From assembly GCF_002224365.1 (NCBI RefSeq), contig NZ_CP022437.1, forward strand, positions 2,728,001-2,792,000: 64,000 bases of DNA, read 5' to 3'. The position numbers and the translations under genes are program-made. Positions within the stretch are counted from its first letter, which is position 1. Each line of letters begins with the position of its first letter. The stretch is from Virgibacillus necropolis (GTDB lineage: Bacteria > Bacillota > Bacilli > Bacillales > Amphibacillaceae). Below are positions 57,292 through 64,000 of this stretch, piece after piece. The notes below the pieces were generated by a model. The model searched no databases, had not been told where the DNA came from, and saw nothing but the letters and a program-made list of their open reading frames with translations.

Positions 57292-57700
57292 CAATCAATT
57301 CTTTAAACTTCCTGTATAGCGATTCACCTTGATACCCCTCTTCAATTAGCTTCTTTAACATTTCTTTAACAATGCCTTTTCGTTGGTCAACGATGGTCCC
57401 CATAAATATGACATTTATTCGGTCACCAATTTCGTTGATTGACAAAATAGAAGTAATAAACGATGCTGGCGTATTCGTTTCTTTCGTAATCTTTACTTGG
57501 AGCACAACGGTGTCGCCCTCTTCTTTGAGATTATGAAAAACTTCAAAATTATCTTTCTCCATAAAGGCTTCTATAACCCAGCGATCCTGCTCATCCTCCC
57601 GATTTATTACAAGACCATCCAGTAACGGAATTTCATGCAGGATAATGTCATGATCATCATTTTCTACAATTTCTAAAGAACTTAATTTAAATGTTTTCAT
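57281..57700 (-). CDS. ywpF: YwpF-like protein
   Basis: 139 aa: MKTFKLSSLEIVENDD, EIPLLDGLVINREDEQDRWVIE. The start and this block match YwpF of B. subtilis as I remember it; no function is established. AGGAG precedes the ATG at 57700. Confidence 0.8.
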   Translation of the reverse strand: MKTFKLSSLEIVENDDHDIILHEIPLLDGLVINREDEQDRWVIEAFMEKDNFEVFHNLKEEGDTVVLQVKITKETNTPASFITSILSINEIGDRINVIFMGTIVDQRKGIVKEMLKKLIEEGYQGESLYRKFKELIEQG

Positions 57701-57774
57701 TTATCCATCTCCTGTCATATCACATTCTTTATCTGCCTATATAGCTCATTTCAATTTTTGTACGACTTGATTTT

Positions 57775-57918
57775 CTATTCCAGCCGCTCATCAGAATAGC
57801 GATCAGTTCGTATACACCAGATGAAGATTAAGTTATCTTTTATCCCCTCTAGATGCTTCCTCGTCAAAAATGGTAATCCTTCTTTGATTATATCAATAAT
57901 TTGTCTTTTTGAAATCAC
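57775..57918 (-). CDS. Possible small protein, 47 aa
   Basis: GTG to TAG frame between moeA and ywpF: MISKRQIIDIIKEGLPFLTR, then KHLEGIKDNLIFIWCIRTDR. Composition looks protein-like (a helix with alternating polar and hydrophobic residues). The ribosome site is weak (AGGA about 12 bases upstream). No family recognised. The rest of the gap holds nothing I can name. Confidence 0.35.
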   Translation of the reverse strand: MISKRQIIDIIKEGLPFLTRKHLEGIKDNLIFIWCIRTDRYSDERLE

Positions 57919-58043
57919 ATTATTTGCATCCTATCGATTTTGGTTTCCAACATCCATAAATTCACTATACCGGAAACTAACACCCTAATCCTGTCGAATT
58001 GATTAATTAATGTGATTTCCAGCACCTATAAAATCAGCTTCTT

Positions 58044-59312
58044 TTAAAAGGTGTCTTGGCCTTGATTTTCATCAAGCCACAATACATCGACTTGTGAACC
58101 TTTTGTAAACCCTCTAGTCCCTCCAGGAAGAACCATGAAACCATTTGTAGAGGCAAGTGATGTTACCACGTTAGATTTATCTATCCCTGCTAAACGAACA
58201 AATACCTGTCCATTTTCAATAAAAATTATTCCACGCACAAACCGAGTAAAGGGGTTAGGCTTAGGAAAGTCCTCAGCCAATCGGGCCTTTGTTCTTTTTA
58301 AAAATGGCGTTTCATTGAATAAAAACCGTTGTAATAGTGGTCTTACGAACAATTCGAAGCCAACATAACATGCAGAGGGATTTCCAGATAAGCCAAATAA
58401 AAGTTTGTCCCCTACCGTTGCAACGGTTGTAACGCTTCCTGGCCGCATTGCCACTTTATTAAATAAAACCTTCGCATGTAATTTCTCATAGATTGCAGGC
58501 ATTAAATCAAAGTCACCAACAGATACCCCACCAGTCGTAATGAGGAAATCCACTTTATCTAGTTTATCTTTAATTGATTTGTAGCTTGATTCAAATTCAT
58601 CAACAAGTTTTCCGAAATAATGCGGTTCACCACCAGCCCGTTTTATTTGCGACATGACCATATATGCATTAGAATTTCGTATCTTTCCTGGCTCAAGCTC
58701 CTCATCAACCTCTAGTAATTCTGTTCCTGTTGCAAAAATACCAACAACAGGCTTGTTCGTTACATGCACACTTTTATGTCCGAACGTTGCTAAAAGTGCT
58801 TTTACTCCAGGATTAATGACTGTTCCTTTAGCAACTAATTCAATACCCTGGTCAATTTCAGAACCTTTATGTACCACGTTCTCTTCTTGCTGCATCTTGC
58901 GCTTTAAAGAAATATAAGGTTTTCCGTCTCGTTCAAATTGCTTGCATATTTCAAACATCGCAACACAATCCGCTCCATCCGGGATTTGTGCACCAGTCAT
59001 TATCCGTGTAGCCTGATTCATTGTTAGCTTTTTCTTCGGAACATTCCCAGCCCCTATATGTTCAACAACCTCAAACTCAACGGGTTCTGTCGTAGATGCA
59101 TATTTGGTATCTCTGGAATGAAAAGCAAAGCCATCATAGGGTGATTTATCAAACGGTGGCACTGGATGCTTTGTGATAATTGGCTCCGCTAGCCTTCTCC
59201 CATCACATCTTTCAATTGATAAGAACTCTGATCCACCTGTTTTACTATACTCCATCACGTTGTTTACTGCTTCTTCCACTGGTACAGGCTTCCGCATAAC
59301 TACCATATTCAT
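58044..59312 (-). CDS. moeA: Molybdopterin molybdenumtransferase (MoeA)
   Basis: 422 aa, inserts molybdate into adenylylated molybdopterin. Motifs: PPFDKSPYDGFAF, RIMTGAQIPDGADCV, FATGTELLEVDEELEPGKIRNSN, TTGGVSVGDFDLM and LFGLSGNPSACYVGFE. ATG at 59312 is six bases after AAAAGG; ATG at 59306 is an alternative. No other molybdenum cofactor gene is in the window, unlike the B. subtilis mob/moe cluster next to yknUV. Confidence 0.94.
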   Translation of the reverse strand: MNMVVMRKPVPVEEAVNNVMEYSKTGGSEFLSIERCDGRRLAEPIITKHPVPPFDKSPYDGFAFHSRDTKYASTTEPVEFEVVEHIGAGNVPKKKLTMNQATRIMTGAQIPDGADCVAMFEICKQFERDGKPYISLKRKMQQEENVVHKGSEIDQGIELVAKGTVINPGVKALLATFGHKSVHVTNKPVVGIFATGTELLEVDEELEPGKIRNSNAYMVMSQIKRAGGEPHYFGKLVDEFESSYKSIKDKLDKVDFLITTGGVSVGDFDLMPAIYEKLHAKVLFNKVAMRPGSVTTVATVGDKLLFGLSGNPSACYVGFELFVRPLLQRFLFNETPFLKRTKARLAEDFPKPNPFTRFVRGIIFIENGQVFVRLAGIDKSNVVTSLASTNGFMVLPGGTRGFTKGSQVDVLWLDENQGQDTF

Positions 59313-59572
59313 CAAAATCCTTTTCAACTATATTTTTTCTATACACTTAGTTTAACAAATTTTTCTATTAAATAATATTTGATTCTCCAAAATAAAAATT
59401 GAAGGGTATTAGTTAATAACTACAATCATAGCCATAATGAAAATGATGACAACAAAAATGTTTAAAAACATCGCTTAATTGCGATCTTTTTTTGTAAATA
59501 TAGCCTTTTTTCTATTGATTACTAATGTATAATTAATTATATTCTAATAATTAGTTAAGTAGGAGAGCGTTC

Positions 59573-60277
59573 ATGAAAAAATGTATTTTATTATTCGGGT
59601 TACTACTACTATTAATAGCCTGTCAAAATGAAGAGCAAGTGATTGTAAAAAAGAAAAATGTAGCACCAACTACAAAAGAGAACCCCGAACTAGTTGAGCA
59701 ATCGAGCAAGGATGAAGTGGATGAAATGGTTGAATTTATCCTTCCAGAGGAAAAAGTAATGATAAATTTAGAAATGGTTCCTATTTTAAATGCATACTTA
59801 AGCGCAGCAAAAGATCGCGCCAAAGCAGTGGAATCCATGCATCTTAGACCAGTTCCGTATGACAATGGTCACCTATACCTACTTAAATTCTCATGCGTAA
59901 ATGAGTCATGTTCCTATTTATTGCTTAATAAAAATGAAGGAAATCAAGCATATCTTGTAGCAGATCTAGCGCAGTCAAGTAAAATAACGCTATCACCAGA
60001 TAGCACGAAAATACTTCTTCAATTTAATCGTGTTGATTCCACATTAAGTAATCTTGTCGTGATAAACATTCTAGAATGGGAACTCCTACCATTGAGAAAC
60101 GCGACAAACGAGATGGAATTATTGGACTACCGTTGGCCAATTCTTACTTCAGAATGGATTGATAACCAAACTGTTTCTATATCAATACCTGCCCTAGATG
60201 AACCTTCTTCCAACCTTCTTGCCGAGTGGAATGAATCAGGTGGTGCAACACAAGAAATTACTCTAACTACAAATTAA
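59573..60277 (+). CDS. Lipoprotein, function unknown
   Basis: 234 aa. Signal with lipobox LIAC (Cys about 17), a charged linker (about 20-60), then a beta-rich domain (HLYLLKFSCVNESCSYLLL, KITLSPDSTKILLQF, VVINILEWELLPL) that could be a propeller-like fragment. A CVNESC pair is visible. TAGGAGAG precedes the ATG, and a terminator follows. I do not recognise it. Confidence 0.75.
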   Translation: MKKCILLFGLLLLLIACQNEEQVIVKKKNVAPTTKENPELVEQSSKDEVDEMVEFILPEEKVMINLEMVPILNAYLSAAKDRAKAVESMHLRPVPYDNGHLYLLKFSCVNESCSYLLLNKNEGNQAYLVADLAQSSKITLSPDSTKILLQFNRVDSTLSNLVVINILEWELLPLRNATNEMELLDYRWPILTSEWIDNQTVSISIPALDEPSSNLLAEWNESGGATQEITLTTN

Positions 60278-60285
60278 TAAGCAGA

Positions 60286-60316
60286 TAAAAAAGCACCTAG
60301 CCAAGTGCTTTTTTTC
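60286..60316. terminator. Terminator after the lipoprotein gene
   Basis: AAAAAAGCAC...GTGCTTTTTTT with an 11-base loop; symmetrical. Confidence 0.75.
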
Positions 60317-60670
60317 TTATTCGAATACTAGCTCTTCAATGAGTTCTACTTCCTCGACAAAATCACTATTCATGGTGAACCTTTCTGCTACAACAAAGTA
60401 GTTTTTCCAAACCCATTCCAAACGTGCAAGAAAATAGAATGCCAATGACACTTATGGAGACTATAGATAATATTAATTATATTTTTTCACGATTCACCTC
60501 CATTCCCAAGCCACTATTTATGAAGGTAAAACATTGGTGAGTTTTATATAAGAATAAAACAATTCAGTTTTCTGTTTGAATTTTGATTAACATAAAAAGG
60601 AAATAAATAAAAAGCATAATAACGACAAAAAATACAATTCTAATAAGTGATACCGAAAGGAGGAATTCAA
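60317..60670. other. Intergenic region upstream of the spoVA cluster
   Basis: On the minus strand an 18-codon frame (60317-60373, MNSDFVEEVELIEELVFE) with AAAGG upstream ends exactly at the shared terminator, extendable to a GTG at 60451; too short to call. Near the cluster, CATAATA at 60615-60621 resembles the -10 of forespore sigma-G promoters, but I see no -35 at the right distance. Confidence 0.35.
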
Positions 60671-60877
60671 ATGACAGTTTCTAGTCAAGTTAAACAAACA
60701 ATTGCTGGATTAAAAAGTGCTCAAGCAAGTTTTGAACAATTTGCCTTACAGACAGAAAATAAACAAGCTCAACAATTATATGAGGGTGCAGCACAACAAA
60801 CAGATGCCATAGTGCAAAGTATTGAACCACGTATGCAGGAAATTGAACAGGAAGAACCACAATATAAAAACGTTTAA
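60671..60877 (+). CDS. DUF1657 protein (first copy)
   Basis: 68 aa helical protein: SSQVKQTIAGLKSAQASFEQFA, ending EQEEPQYKNV. First gene of the spoVA-type cluster. The second copy at 63287 shares the layout and the C-terminal QEEPQYK. DUF1657 proteins are typical of spoVA2mob-type operons; role unknown. AAAGGAGG precedes the ATG at 60671. Confidence 0.88.
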   Translation: MTVSSQVKQTIAGLKSAQASFEQFALQTENKQAQQLYEGAAQQTDAIVQSIEPRMQEIEQEEPQYKNV

Positions 60878-60946
60878 ACACATTAAAAGGGTTGAATAAT
60901 CTTCAACCCCCTACTACATAATCCTAACAAAGTAGGTGAAGATAAA

Positions 60947-61405
60947 TTGAAAATACAAAAGTTGTTTGTTCTAATCGTGCTATGTTTCTTGGTGGCTTGT
61001 AATACGAATTCAAATACGGAACCTCCAAAAGATCAAACGAAAGCCGAACCATCGAAGATAAGCACCTCTTTATTACCTGATCAATCCCCATCAAAAAAAG
61101 CAAAAAAAATGTTGCAGAAATACGATGAAACAACCAATATATATGCAGTTAATACGGATAAAACAATGTTAATTGCTTATAAAGTACACCACAATGATCG
61201 CTTAAAATTAGCTAAATTCGAAACAAAAGTAAAAAAGAAACTCAAGAAACAATTTGATGATTTTAAGCTGGAAGTCTCAACGGATCAAAAATTGGTAATG
61301 GAACTAAGCAAATTAGAAAATAGAGTATCTCAAAAAGAAATTGGCAATAAAAAGTTAAAAAAAGAAGTGAAACATCTAATTAAACTTTCACGCGATAAAA
61401 CTTAA
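60947..61405 (+). CDS. YhcN/YlaJ-like spore lipoprotein
   Basis: 152 aa. Lipobox LVAC (Cys about 18), Pro/Lys-rich linker, then a small Lys-rich domain (NIYAVNTDKTMLIAYKVHHND). Assigned to YhcN/YlaJ mainly by its place between DUF1657 and spoVAC; the domain is diverged from the copy at 10379. TTG start at 60947 with GTAGGTG upstream. Confidence 0.72.
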   Translation: MKIQKLFVLIVLCFLVACNTNSNTEPPKDQTKAEPSKISTSLLPDQSPSKKAKKMLQKYDETTNIYAVNTDKTMLIAYKVHHNDRLKLAKFETKVKKKLKKQFDDFKLEVSTDQKLVMELSKLENRVSQKEIGNKKLKKEVKHLIKLSRDKT

Positions 61406-61424
61406 ACGAAAGAGTGGGCACGTA

Positions 61425-61904
61425 ATGGCTGATAAAAAAAAGAAAAACTTACCTCCAAGTGCACAAGAATATCAAGCCTTTCAACAACAACGTGAGGTTA
61501 AAAGGCCAATAGTCAAAAATTGCATAAAAGCCTTCTTAGTAGGTGGATTAATCTGTTTTATTGGTCAGTTAATTACAACGTTTTATATTTATTTCTTTGA
61601 TTTCACCGATCAAACAGCGGGACATCCTACAGTTGCTACATTAATTTTCATTACCATGCTTTTAACTGGTTTTGGAGTATATGATCGAATTGGTCAATTT
61701 GCTGGTGCTGGATCAGCTGTTCCAGTAACCGGATTTGGTAATGCTGTTATTTCTGCATGTATTGAGCATCGTACAGAAGGATTTGTACTGGGTGTTGGTT
61801 CCAATATGTTCAAACTAGCAGGATCTGTCGTTTTATTTGGTGTATTTTCAGCATTTGTCGTTGCACTAATTAAAACGATTCTAATTCAATGGGGGGGATT
61901 ATAG
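61425..61904 (+). CDS. spoVAC: SpoVAC, spore inner membrane channel protein
   Basis: 159 aa. Charged N-terminus with KKKKNLPPSAQEYQAF, then four to five helices including AFLVGGLICFIGQLITTFYI and GSAVPVTGFGNAVISACIEHR. SpoVAC takes part in uptake of dipicolinic acid into the forespore and its release in germination, and behaves as a mechanosensitive channel in B. subtilis. The stop codon directly abuts the spoVAD start. Confidence 0.95.
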   Translation: MADKKKKNLPPSAQEYQAFQQQREVKRPIVKNCIKAFLVGGLICFIGQLITTFYIYFFDFTDQTAGHPTVATLIFITMLLTGFGVYDRIGQFAGAGSAVPVTGFGNAVISACIEHRTEGFVLGVGSNMFKLAGSVVLFGVFSAFVVALIKTILIQWGGL

Positions 61905-62921
61905 ATGTTACTCGGTCATCGAACTTGGGTCTTTGAAAATAAACCCGTCATTATTTCCACTGGTACTATCGGAGGTCCATTTGAGGCAAATGGGAGTATT
62001 CCGAATGATTTCGATTTACTCCATGATGATATGTGGCTTAAACAAGCTTCCTTTGAGAAAGCGCAACAAACTATGTTAGAAGAGGCTTGTCAGTTTGCCA
62101 TTAAAAATAGTTCAATTCAAAAAGAGCAGGTCGAGTTTTTTATCAGTGGCGATTTGATAAATCAAATTACACCGACAAGCTTTGCTGCAAAAGCGTTAGA
62201 TGTACCCTATTTCGGTCTATTTAGTGCTTGTGCTACTTCAATGGAAAGTCTTGCATTATCTGCCTTTTTGATAAATGGACAAGGGGCCAATTATATATTA
62301 AGTGGTAGTGCAAGTCACAATGCAGCAACAGAAAAACAGTTTCGTTATCCTACAGAATATGGTGGCCAAAAGCCACCTACCGCCCAATGGACGGTAACTG
62401 GGGCTGGTTGCGCATTAGTTGCTAAGGAAGGAAAAGGTCCAGTAATAACTTCCGCAACGATTGGAAAAGTAGTAGACATGGGAATGGCCGATCCGTTTAA
62501 TATGGGTGGTGCGATGGCCCCTGCTGCAGTGGATACATTAGAAACCCATTTAAGAGAACGGAATGTTGATCCTTCCTACTACGATTTAATCATAACTGGC
62601 GACCTTGGTCATGTCGGGCGAGAGGTTTCATTAGATCTCCTTAAAAAACAAGGTATCTCTATTTCAGAAGATCAGTATGTAGACTGTGGATTGACCATCT
62701 ACCGAGAAGGGCAACCTGTTCTAGCTGGGGCAAGTGGAGCCGGATGCTCATCTGTTGTCACGTACGGCCATTTCTTAAACAAAATGAAACGCGGAGAACT
62801 AAATCGTATTCTTGTAATTGCAACAGGTGCATTACATTCTACATTAAGTGTGCAGCAGAAGGATCCAATCCCCTGTATAGCGCACGCAGTCTCTATTGAA
62901 ACAGGAAGTGATAGTATATGA
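61905..62921 (+). CDS. spoVAD: SpoVAD, dipicolinic acid-binding protein
   Basis: 338 aa with a thiolase-like fold: [27 protein letters not shown], and [12 protein letters not shown]. SpoVAD binds dipicolinic acid on the spore inner membrane. GGGGGGA within the end of spoVAC is its ribosome site. Its last four bases overlap the spoVAE start (ATGA), so the genes are translationally coupled. Confidence 0.96.
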   Translation: MLLGHRTWVFENKPVIISTGTIGGPFEANGSIPNDFDLLHDDMWLKQASFEKAQQTMLEEACQFAIKNSSIQKEQVEFFISGDLINQITPTSFAAKALDVPYFGLFSACATSMESLALSAFLINGQGANYILSGSASHNAATEKQFRYPTEYGGQKPPTAQWTVTGAGCALVAKEGKGPVITSATIGKVVDMGMADPFNMGGAMAPAAVDTLETHLRERNVDPSYYDLIITGDLGHVGREVSLDLLKKQGISISEDQYVDCGLTIYREGQPVLAGASGAGCSSVVTYGHFLNKMKRGELNRILVIATGALHSTLSVQQKDPIPCIAHAVSIETGSDSI

Positions 62922-63268
62922 TTTTTTTCTGGGCATTTGTTATAGGTGGACTTATTTGTGTGATTGGGCAAATTATGTTTGATGTTTTTAAACTAACACC
63001 AGGACATACCTTGAGCATACTTGTTGTCGCTGGAGCAATCCTAGATGGCTTCGGGTTGTACGAACCACTAATAAATTTTGCTGGTGCTGGCGTAACGGTA
63101 CCGATTACGAATTTCGGAAACTCGTTGGTACATGGTGCGATGGCCGCAGCAGAAGAACACGGTATAATAGGCGTTGTAACAGGCATGTTCCAGGTTACTA
63201 GTTCAGGTATATCAGCTGCGATTATATTTGGCTTTATTGGTGCACTATTTTTTAAACCTAAAGGTTAA
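62918..63268 (+). CDS. spoVAE: SpoVAE (SpoVAEb type) membrane protein
   Basis: 116 aa with three to four helices ([39 protein letters not shown]) and [19 protein letters not shown]. It resembles SpoVAC in helices and in the PxTxFGN motif, as is usual for the family. Part of the dipicolinic acid channel. Confidence 0.94.
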   Translation: MIFFWAFVIGGLICVIGQIMFDVFKLTPGHTLSILVVAGAILDGFGLYEPLINFAGAGVTVPITNFGNSLVHGAMAAAEEHGIIGVVTGMFQVTSSGISAAIIFGFIGALFFKPKG

Positions 63269-63286
63269 GTAAGGAGACGAGCATTT

Positions 63287-63490
63287 ATGACTATTGGATC
63301 ACAGGTGAAAAGTTGTTTTTCTTCGTTAAAAAGCGCTGAAGCAACATTAATTTTATTGGCGAATAAAGCACAAGACCAGCAAACGAAGCAAGTATATGAA
63401 GAAGCAAAGATGATTGTAGACGAGGTGAAAAATGACTTACAGAAACAGGTTATTTATCTTGACCAGGAGGAACCACAATATAAAAGCTAG
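63287..63490 (+). CDS. DUF1657 protein (second copy)
   Basis: 67 aa: IGSQVKSCFSSLKSAEATLILL, ending DQEEPQYKS. Paralogue of the protein at 60671. AAGGAG precedes the ATG. Directly upstream of the DUF421 gene. Confidence 0.88.
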   Translation: MTIGSQVKSCFSSLKSAEATLILLANKAQDQQTKQVYEEAKMIVDEVKNDLQKQVIYLDQEEPQYKS

Positions 63491-63523
63491 TGAAATTCGG
63501 CTATTTTAGAAAGGATTTTTGGT

Positions 63524-64000
63524 ATGCCAGATTGGGTTACTATCATCATAAGATCGTTTATCTTACTTGTAGTACTTTTTTTTATTACAAAAGGGTTAGG
63601 CAAAAAGCAACTATCACAGATGAATATTTTTGAATATATAACAGGTATTGTTATTGGTAGTATTGTTGCGATGCATGCGGCAGATACTGAAACAAACTTC
63701 TTTCATGCTCTTGCTGCATTGTTAGTATGGTTTTTGATTCCACTTGCCGTTGAATTTCTCTCAGAGAAAAGTAAATCATTCCGAAACTTTGTCCAAGGTA
63801 GTAGTACAGTGTTCATTCAAGACGGTAAAATTATGGAGGATAACCTTAAGAAAGAACGTTTTACCACTGATGAGCTACTCGAAAAGCTCCGTTCCAACAA
63901 TATCTATAAGGCATCAGATGTTGAGTTCGCTGTACTTGAACCCTCTGGCAGCTTAAATGTGATGGAGAAAAAAGAAAACCAACCGATAACCGCAAAGGTT
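63524..64000 (+). CDS. DUF421 / YetF-like membrane protein, 3' part outside window
   Basis: 159 codons present, running off the right edge. N-terminal helices (IIIRSFILLVVLFFITKGLGKK, GIVIGSIVAMHA, ALLVWFLIPLAVEFL) and then the DUF421 soluble domain with STVFIQDGKIMEDNLKKER and SDVEFAVLEPSGSLNV. In spoVA2mob operons the corresponding gene codes for 2Duf (DUF421 plus DUF1657), a main determinant of spore heat resistance; whether a DUF1657 tail is present here cannot be seen. AAAGG precedes the ATG. Confidence 0.88.
   Translation, partial: MPDWVTIIIRSFILLVVLFFITKGLGKKQLSQMNIFEYITGIVIGSIVAMHAADTETNFFHALAALLVWFLIPLAVEFLSEKSKSFRNFVQGSSTVFIQDGKIMEDNLKKERFTTDELLEKLRSNNIYKASDVEFAVLEPSGSLNVMEKKENQPITAKV

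Noticed and set aside
60317-60451. Short minus-strand frame (18 or 44 codons) next to the lipoprotein terminator
   Set aside because: It has a fair ribosome site for the short form, but the peptide is too short and the longer GTG start has none; listed only in the intergenic entry.

Overview
The window is a low-GC Gram-positive chromosome segment from a spore-forming, aerobic member of the Bacillaceae. Gene content and order follow the Bacillus subtilis cta-pyc-ftsW-yla-ykt-speA-pdh-rnjA-ktrC and yku/ykn regions. A glycine-betaine-type BCCT carrier, the low GC content and the intergenic repeat families suggest a halotolerant genus of the Oceanobacillus/Virgibacillus kind. That placement is inference; no 16S or other marker gene is present.

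Layout. 1-8.9 kb: caa3 oxidase and heme A genes (ctaD partial, ctaC, ctaB, divergent ctaA), pyruvate carboxylase and FtsW. 9-15.7 kb: small conserved yla/ykt genes, inositol monophosphatase and a nitronate monooxygenase-like flavoprotein. 15.8-17.5 kb: arginine decarboxylase SpeA, followed on the opposite strand by a short gene for an SR1P-type peptide inside an SR1-like small RNA. 17.7-20.5 kb: polysaccharide deacetylase lipoprotein and BCCT carrier. 20.5-21.1 kb: a 58-bp perfect palindrome and a GC-rich repeat block. 21.3-26.1 kb: pdhABCD. 26.7-30.7 kb: YkyA, peptide deformylase, RNA polymerase epsilon and RNase J1. 30.7-35.4 kb: YdaP, KtrC and a CydB-like protein lying between inverted copies of one repeat, one copy of which is nested in another repeat. 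35.4-48.5 kb: YknUV ABC pair, YkuV, YkuU, YkuT, YkuS, an MFS exporter, DarB, YkuE, a SCO1 protein, YkyB and an EamA transporter. 48.5-60.3 kb: small genes (FbpB-like, Spo0E-like, YjcZ-like), PilZ protein, signal peptidase, a zinc-ribbon membrane protein paired with a trypsin-like protease, GGDEF/EAL protein, KtrD, YwpF, MoeA and a lipoprotein. 60.7-64 kb: a spore cluster DUF1657 - YhcN-like lipoprotein - spoVAC - spoVAD - spoVAE - DUF1657 - DUF421, cut by the window edge and laid out like the spoVA2mob operons linked to spore heat resistance.

Links between genes. SCO1 and CtaA/CtaB serve the CuA and heme A sites of the caa3 oxidase encoded by CtaC and CtaD. Pyruvate is handled by Pyc, PDH and YdaP. 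KtrC and KtrD are a K+ channel gate and pore; KtrC and DarB are c-di-AMP receptors in B. subtilis, and DarB there also binds pyruvate carboxylase. SR1P acts through GapA and RNase J1 in B. subtilis, and rnjA is about 12 kb away. The intergenic spaces carry at least four repeat families. Two show paired base changes in their stems, which points to conserved folding. No tRNA, rRNA, CRISPR, prophage or intact transposase gene was seen.
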